From contig JAEXCA010000026.1 of NCBI GenBank assembly GCA_023393755.1, positions 1 through 17,812 of the forward strand: DNA of 17,812 nucleotides, read 5' to 3'. The notes below the pieces were generated by a model. That model did no database searches and was not told where the DNA came from. It worked only from the letters and a program-made list of their open reading frames with translations. Below, one piece after another: positions 13,890-17,812 of this stretch. Source of the DNA: Actinomycetes bacterium. Its GTDB lineage: Bacteria > Actinomycetota > Actinomycetes > Propionibacteriales > Propionibacteriaceae. Made by a program: the position numbers and the translations under genes. How positions within the stretch are numbered: the first letter of the stretch is position 1; each line of letters opens with the position of its first letter.

Positions 13890-14494
13890 GGGACGGTGAT
13901 GCTGCCGTCGATCTGGGTGACGGTCAGGGCGAAGTTGGCGAGGTTGACCGCACCCGTCCTCGCCGGGTTGTCGTCAGTGGGCGAGCCGGCCGCACCGAAC
14001 GGCCAGGTGATCGTGGCCGTGATGGTGGTCGCGTAGCTGCTGCTGGCATTGCTCTTGTGCTCGAAGGTGTTGCCGCCGGTTCCCACCGGGGTCGCGCCGG
14101 TCACGCCGAAGACGGCGGAGTTGGCGAGACGGCCGGCCAGGGCCGTGTCGGCCGCGCTGGCGCTGACCGCGGCGACCGCCCCGCCCGCCAGGCCCACCTG
14201 GAAGCGCAGGTTCTGGCCCTGGGCGGTGATGGTCGCCGGCACGCTGTACAGCAGTACGTCGCCGGGCACGATGCGCACGGCGCTGATGTCGGGGACGGCG
14301 GTCACCCCACCGCTGGTGTGCTGGATCTGCCAGGTCGGGGTACCGTTCGCCACCACGGTCAGGGTGCCCGCGGTGATAGTGCTCGATCCGCCGAGGTTCG
14401 CGGTGTCGTTCCAGTAGGCGAGGGTGCCGCCACCGCCCAGCAGCAGCATGACGGCCACACCTGTCGCGATGACCCCCTTGGTCATCTTCTTCAT
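13886..14494 (-). CDS. Alternate-type (SipW-dependent) signal exported protein, TasA-like
   Basis: This 202-residue protein is the first gene of the operon. MKKMTKGVIATGVAVMLLLG, then GGGTLAYWNDTANLGGSSTITAGTL, is a near-textbook alternate signal of the actinobacterial RER_14450-type family (TIGR04089), in which a SipW-like peptidase cleaves just before or around the AYWND motif. The rest is beta-strand-rich and Ala/Thr/Gly/Val-rich, with no membrane segment or sortase signal. TasA and related proteins form extracellular fibres or matrix, and a structural surface role is the best inference here. The ATG at 14494 is preceded by AGGAAAGAGACGAAC, a good ribosome site; longer frames reaching to 14743 cross the promoter region and are rejected. 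The stop overlaps the next GTG by 4 nt. Confidence 0.88.
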   Translation of the reverse strand: MKKMTKGVIATGVAVMLLLGGGGTLAYWNDTANLGGSSTITAGTLTVVANGTPTWQIQHTSGGVTAVPDISAVRIVPGDVLLYSVPATITAQGQNLRFQVGLAGGAVAAVSASAADTALAGRLANSAVFGVTGATPVGTGGNTFEHKSNASSSYATTITATITWPFGAAGSPTDDNPARTGAVNLANFALTVTQIDGSITVP

Positions 14495-14711
14495 GTTCGT
14501 CTCTTTCCTGTTCGGGGGGAGAAGCTCGACGGGCATCGCGACGCGAAGCAACACCGATCGGAATCCGGCACAGTTCACTCGTCGCAGCTCGGATGCGATA
14601 CTGAAGGTACAGACGGCGGGATGGGCAGGGAGCCGATGGCCCCGAACCTTCCCCCAAATGTTCTCCCTTGTGGTCACGGGTTGGACAACCCCCAACTGTC
14701 GAAAGTCGCCC
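14495..14711. promoter_or_regulatory. Divergent control region between the surface-protein operon and the LAL regulator
   Basis: This 217-nt region separates two divergent transcription units and should hold both promoters. On the minus strand a TAN3T hexamer, TACCTT (14609-14604), lies about 110 nt before the operon's ATG without a recognisable -35, as expected for an activator-dependent promoter. Closer to the regulator lie two direct copies of a G-rich motif (listed separately) and the palindrome GGGTTG-GA-CAACCC (14678-14691). No clear promoter for the regulator was identified. Confidence 0.4.
14651..14700 (-). repeat. Pair of ACAkTTGGGGG direct repeats, candidate LAL operator
   Basis: On the minus strand GACAGTTGGGGG (14700-14689) and AACATTTGGGGG (14662-14651) match at 10 of 12 positions, 38 bp apart, with both copies pointing toward the surface-protein operon. 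The first copy overlaps the palindrome at 14678-14691. MalT, the model LAL regulator, binds G-rich asymmetric boxes, so these are candidate sites for the divergent regulator. The repeat is seen; the binding is inferred. Confidence 0.4.
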
Positions 14712-17438
14712 ATGCTGAGTTCGCTCGAAGACTGCGGCGTCACCGCCGGACCGCGGTTGGGCGGATTCGACAGCGGTAGGGTGCACCTTCCCGCCAGCTC
14801 GCGACTGCTCGAACGACTCGGCGAGCCGACGGGAACGGTGGACGCGACGCAGCGGCTGACGCTGCTGTGCGCCCCGACCGGCTACGGCAAGACGGCGACC
14901 GTGGCCGCCTGGCTGGGCAGCGGCGGCGAACGACACGTTCGGTGGGTTCACGGGACGGGCTCGGCCCCGGAGGCCATCTGGCCCTCGCTCCGGCAGGAGC
15001 TGGCGCCACTCTCCGGGGTCGCCACCGCACCGGACGACGATCCGGTGAGCGCGACGGTCCGGATCGCGGCTGGCATCGTCTCACCGGTCACCCTGGTGAT
15101 CGACGACTACCACCAGTCGACCAGCACCGAGAACGACACCGCCATCGTCGAGCTGTCGATCGCTTCCCCGCTGCTGAGGGTGGTCGTGGTCGGCCGCAGG
15201 GTGACCCTGCTGGACAGCCCGCTGGTCAGCGCGACGACCCGCGTGCTGCGGATCGGGCCTGCCGAGCTCGCCCTCACCCCCGACGAGCTGCAGCGGTTCG
15301 TGACGGCGCTCGGCGTTCCGGCGAGCGATCGCCTGGCCACCGCCCTCCAGCGGACGGACGGTTGGCCGCTCGCCGTCGGCGCCGCGCTCAACCTCGGCTC
15401 CGACGAGCTGTACCTCGACACTCCCGGGGGTCGCTCGTGGAACGACTCGTCCACGGCGGCGCCGCTCGATCCGGTCGCCAACCTCGCCGCCTTCGCGCTG
15501 GACTCCCTCGAGGTGGTCGGCCCCGCGGCGCGCCGGGCGCTCCTCGCCGCCGCCCAGCTGGACGCGATCGGTCTCCCCCAGCTCGCCCGGCTGCTCGGCA
15601 CCGATCCGGCCGCGTTCGCCGCGCCCCAGCAGTTGGTCGAGCTCGGCCTGCTGGGGCGCGTGCCCGGGACGCACACCGTCGAGTTCAGCTGCCACCGATC
15701 GGTACGGGCGCCGCTGTCCGACTTCGCCGAGCGGACGATGGCTCCCGCCGAGCGCACCCAGCTCCACTCCGACCGCGCCGCCGAGCTGGAGCGCACCGCG
15801 CCGTTCTCCGCCTTCCGGCTGTACTGCGACGCCGGCCGCTACCAGGCGGCCGAGGTCGTGCTCGCGCACAACTTCACCGCGATCACCGACGAGGTCGGCA
15901 CCAGCACCCAGCTGTTGCGCGCGGTGCCCGAGGAGGTGCTGCTCGCGCACCCGACGCTCACCGCCGCCCTGCTCTTCCTCGAACTGCCCGACGCCGGGGT
16001 GGCCACGGAGACGATCGACTACCTCCTGAGGCTCTGGCAGCAGGGACTGCACCGACGCCTGCCCGAGGGCCCCGAAACCCCGCCCGGCCCGATCCACCTG
16101 CCGCTGCTCTGCCAGGCCATGGTGGCCACCCGGCTGCTCGGAAGGCTGCAGGAGTCGCACGCGCTGATGCGCCAGCTCGAGAGCCGGCTCACCTCGAACC
16201 AGCTCGACGACCCGGCCCAGGAGCAGTCGCCGGCACCGGTCTCGGCCCTGAGCGGCTTCCTGCCCGTCTACTACCGCGAGGCCGCCACCACCGCAATCAT
16301 GGTCGGAGACCTGGAGGACGCGCGCCGCCACCTGAAGCGGTTGCAGCACTGGTCGGAGCGCATGATCGCCAGGTCCTCGCGCGATTCCACCGACACCGCC
16401 GGCCGGGCCGGCTCCGACTCCGGCAACCGCTGGCTGCTCGCCGCCCTCAGCGGGCTGGCGTTCGCCGACCTCCTGGACGGCGATCTCCGCGGTTGCGCCG
16501 ACACCCTGGCCGAGCTGGACGACCGCGCGGCCCGCACCGGTGCCGTCGCTCCGGGCGTCTCCTGGGTCTGGGCGGAGCTCGTCCGGGCGCACCTGTCGTA
16601 CGAGCTGCGCGACGACTCCCTGCTCCAGCAGGCGACCGCCAGGCTCAGGCCGTTCGCCCGCCGGCTCGAATCCTGGCCACTGCTGGTCGTCGCGCAGGCC
16701 GCCTCGGTCCGGAACGTGCGTCCCACCTGCTCGGCGCTGGCCCAACTGAGGGCCGGCATGGCCGAGATCCGGGATGCGCCGCAATCGGGAAGCAGCTGGG
16801 CGGAGTACGTCCTCGGCTTCGAGGTCATGCTCTGCACCTCGCTCGGGGATCTTCCCGCCGCCGCCGAACTGCTGGCCTCCGGATCCGCCGACAGCGCGTC
16901 GCTGCGGCTTGAGCGGGCGCGCCTCGCCCTCTTCTCCGGCGACGACGTGGAGGCGCTGCTGGCCGCGCAGCACGTGGGCCTTCCCGGCACCACCAAACGG
17001 CAGCGGGCCGACCGCTTCCTGATCAGCGCGGTCGCCGCCTGGAGCTGCGGGCGCCGCGACGACGCCTTCTTCATGCTGCGCGAGGCGGCGGAACTGATCA
17101 CCCGCCACCACCTCCCGTCGACGCTGCAGAGCGTGCCCTACGAACCGCTGCGGGAACTCGCCGCCGCTGCCCGGGAGGCGGGCGTCTGCGACCTCGTCGA
17201 GCTGGTCGGGGAGGTGCCGGAACCGGCGCGCGCCAAGCGCTACGGCCGTCTCACCGAGATGGAACTCCGCACCCTGCAGGCGATTGCCCAGCACCGCAGC
17301 GCGAACAAGGCGGCCGCCGAGCTCTTCGTCACGCCGGGAACCGTCAAGAAGCACCTCGCCTCGGTCTACCGCAAGCTCAACGTCAATGGCCGCGACGAGG
17401 CCATCCTGCAGGCCGGCCGGATGGGCATCCTGGGGTAG
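14712..17438 (+). CDS. LuxR-family LAL (MalT-like) ATP-dependent transcriptional regulator
   Basis: This is a 908-residue signal-transduction ATPase and transcription factor. An N-terminal STAND-type NTPase has Walker A APTGYGKT at residues 54-61 and Walker B LVIDDYH at 128-134. A long central helical region of TPR-like character (for example DLLDGDLRGCADTLAELDDRA) would serve as sensor and scaffold. The C-terminal LuxR helix-turn-helix spans about 847-908: LTEMELRTLQAIAQHRSANK, AAAELFVTPGTVKKHLASVY, RKLNVNGRDEA. In the usual LAL mechanism inducer and ATP binding drive oligomerisation and promoter activation. The ATG at 14712 is chosen because it precedes the conserved N-terminus; its ribosome site is weak, and longer frames run back into the divergent gene. 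It is transcribed away from the surface operon, whose control region it shares, and converges on thiL with only 12 nt between stops. Confidence 0.93.
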   Translation: MLSSLEDCGVTAGPRLGGFDSGRVHLPASSRLLERLGEPTGTVDATQRLTLLCAPTGYGKTATVAAWLGSGGERHVRWVHGTGSAPEAIWPSLRQELAPLSGVATAPDDDPVSATVRIAAGIVSPVTLVIDDYHQSTSTENDTAIVELSIASPLLRVVVVGRRVTLLDSPLVSATTRVLRIGPAELALTPDELQRFVTALGVPASDRLATALQRTDGWPLAVGAALNLGSDELYLDTPGGRSWNDSSTAAPLDPVANLAAFALDSLEVVGPAARRALLAAAQLDAIGLPQLARLLGTDPAAFAAPQQLVELGLLGRVPGTHTVEFSCHRSVRAPLSDFAERTMAPAERTQLHSDRAAELERTAPFSAFRLYCDAGRYQAAEVVLAHNFTAITDEVGTSTQLLRAVPEEVLLAHPTLTAALLFLELPDAGVATETIDYLLRLWQQGLHRRLPEGPETPPGPIHLPLLCQAMVATRLLGRLQESHALMRQLESRLTSNQLDDPAQEQSPAPVSALSGFLPVYYREAATTAIMVGDLEDARRHLKRLQHWSERMIARSSRDSTDTAGRAGSDSGNRWLLAALSGLAFADLLDGDLRGCADTLAELDDRAARTGAVAPGVSWVWAELVRAHLSYELRDDSLLQQATARLRPFARRLESWPLLVVAQAASVRNVRPTCSALAQLRAGMAEIRDAPQSGSSWAEYVLGFEVMLCTSLGDLPAAAELLASGSADSASLRLERARLALFSGDDVEALLAAQHVGLPGTTKRQRADRFLISAVAAWSCGRRDDAFFMLREAAELITRHHLPSTLQSVPYEPLRELAAAAREAGVCDLVELVGEVPEPARAKRYGRLTEMELRTLQAIAQHRSANKAAAELFVTPGTVKKHLASVYRKLNVNGRDEAILQAGRMGILG

Positions 17439-17450
17439 CGGAGGACCCGC

Positions 17451-17812
17451 TCAACCGGCGAAGTGCTGCCAGCCGGGATCGCCCTCCCAGGCCCCGCCGG
17501 CGACCAGCACCCCCGGCTCGCCGGCGCGGACGACCCCCACCAGCCGCCAGCCCTCCGGGACGGCGGCGGACGGGAAGCAGCCGGCCAGGGCGTGGTCCTC
17601 ACCGCCGGTCAGGACGAAGGCCAGCGGGTCCTTGCCGCCCAGCGCCGCGGCGACGGCGGTCTGCGGCTCGGCGATGTCGAAGGCGGACGGGTCCAGGTCG
17701 ATCACCACCCCGGAGGCGGCGGCGATGTGGCCCTGGTCGGCCAGCAGGCCGTCCGAGACGTCCACCATCGCGGTCGCCCCGGCCGCCGCGGCCACCACGC
17801 CCTGGCCGTAGG
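17451..17812 (-). CDS. thiL: Thiamine-monophosphate kinase ThiL, C-terminal part
   Basis: ThiL phosphorylates thiamine monophosphate to thiamine diphosphate, the last step of cofactor synthesis. About 120 codons are visible from the window's right edge to the TGA at 17451; the N-terminal half, with most of the metal and ATP sites, is outside. The frame carries YGQGVVAAAAGATAMVDVSDGL, with the family's DVSDGLLAD motif, and then FVLTGGEDHAL, the conserved GGEDYxL-type motif of ThiL/PurM folds. The end (GWRLVGVVRAGEPGVLVAGG) is also typical. The frame continues without interruption into the window edge, so a GTG at 17798 is not taken as the start. It converges with the LAL regulator. Confidence 0.93.
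   Translation of the reverse strand, partial: YGQGVVAAAAGATAMVDVSDGLLADQGHIAAASGVVIDLDPSAFDIAEPQTAVAAALGGKDPLAFVLTGGEDHALAGCFPSAAVPEGWRLVGVVRAGEPGVLVAGGAWEGDPGWQHFAG

Noticed and set aside
15081..17354. Long minus-strand open frame inside the LAL regulator gene
   Set aside because: The regulator on the plus strand has clear Walker and helix-turn-helix motifs. The antisense frame is Gly/Arg/Val/Glu-rich shadow sequence without a domain.
16401..17438. LuxR helix-turn-helix as a separate small response regulator
   Set aside because: The frame is continuous from the N-terminal ATPase to the helix-turn-helix with no internal start supported by a ribosome site, so this is one LAL protein.
1..17812. 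tRNA, rRNA, CRISPR array, insertion sequence or phage attachment site
   Set aside because: No cloverleaf, ribosomal RNA, regularly spaced repeat, transposase or integrase sequence was recognised on reading either strand.

Overview
This is a GC-rich window (roughly 70% GC by eye) with the conserved actinobacterial gene block ftsK - pgsA - clgR-type regulator - DUF3046 - recA - recX. The composition, the TAN3T-type -10 elements and the RecA-NDp promoter all point to an actinomycete. A member of the Propionibacteriales is a reasonable guess, but no marker here fixes the genus. Nearly everything lies on the minus strand; only the large LuxR-type regulator is on the plus strand.

From right to left: (i) 17451-17812 holds the C-terminal part of thiL, cut by the window edge. 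(ii) 14712-17438 (+) encodes a 908-residue MalT-like (LAL) LuxR regulator. (iii) Divergent from it, 14494 down to 10533 is a tight five-gene operon for surface or matrix proteins. Its members are a TasA-like alternate-signal exported protein, a second SipW-type secreted protein broken by a one-base frameshift, a secreted protein with a ricin-type beta-trefoil lectin domain, an LPNTG wall-anchored protein, and a SipW/ER-type (Ser-His) signal peptidase. Neighbouring genes overlap or lie within 4 nt. (iv) 10442-5922 holds ftsK, rimO and pgsA. (v) 5826-5318 holds a ClgR-like XRE regulator and DUF3046. (vi) 5197-2375 is a three-gene ABC importer (lipoprotein, permease, ATPase) of the COG2984/COG4120/COG1101 type, sitting between DUF3046 and recA. 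(vii) 2103-527 is recA-recX. (viii) 323-1 is the start of a small one-pass membrane protein that runs off the left edge.

The most interesting unit is (ii)+(iii). It looks like a self-contained export and display cassette in which a dedicated signal peptidase (SipW-like) would process the TasA-like and lectin proteins, the LPNTG protein could anchor the product to the wall, and the divergent LAL ATPase-regulator could control expression. No sortase is in the window. Other notable points are the two-promoter architecture of recA (LexA box plus PafBC-type RecA-NDp element), two likely leaderless starts (clgR-like gene and ftsK), a 13-bp perfect hairpin between the ABC binding-protein and permease genes, and a possible CTG start of recX on the recA stop codon. 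No tRNA, rRNA, CRISPR array or insertion sequence was seen.
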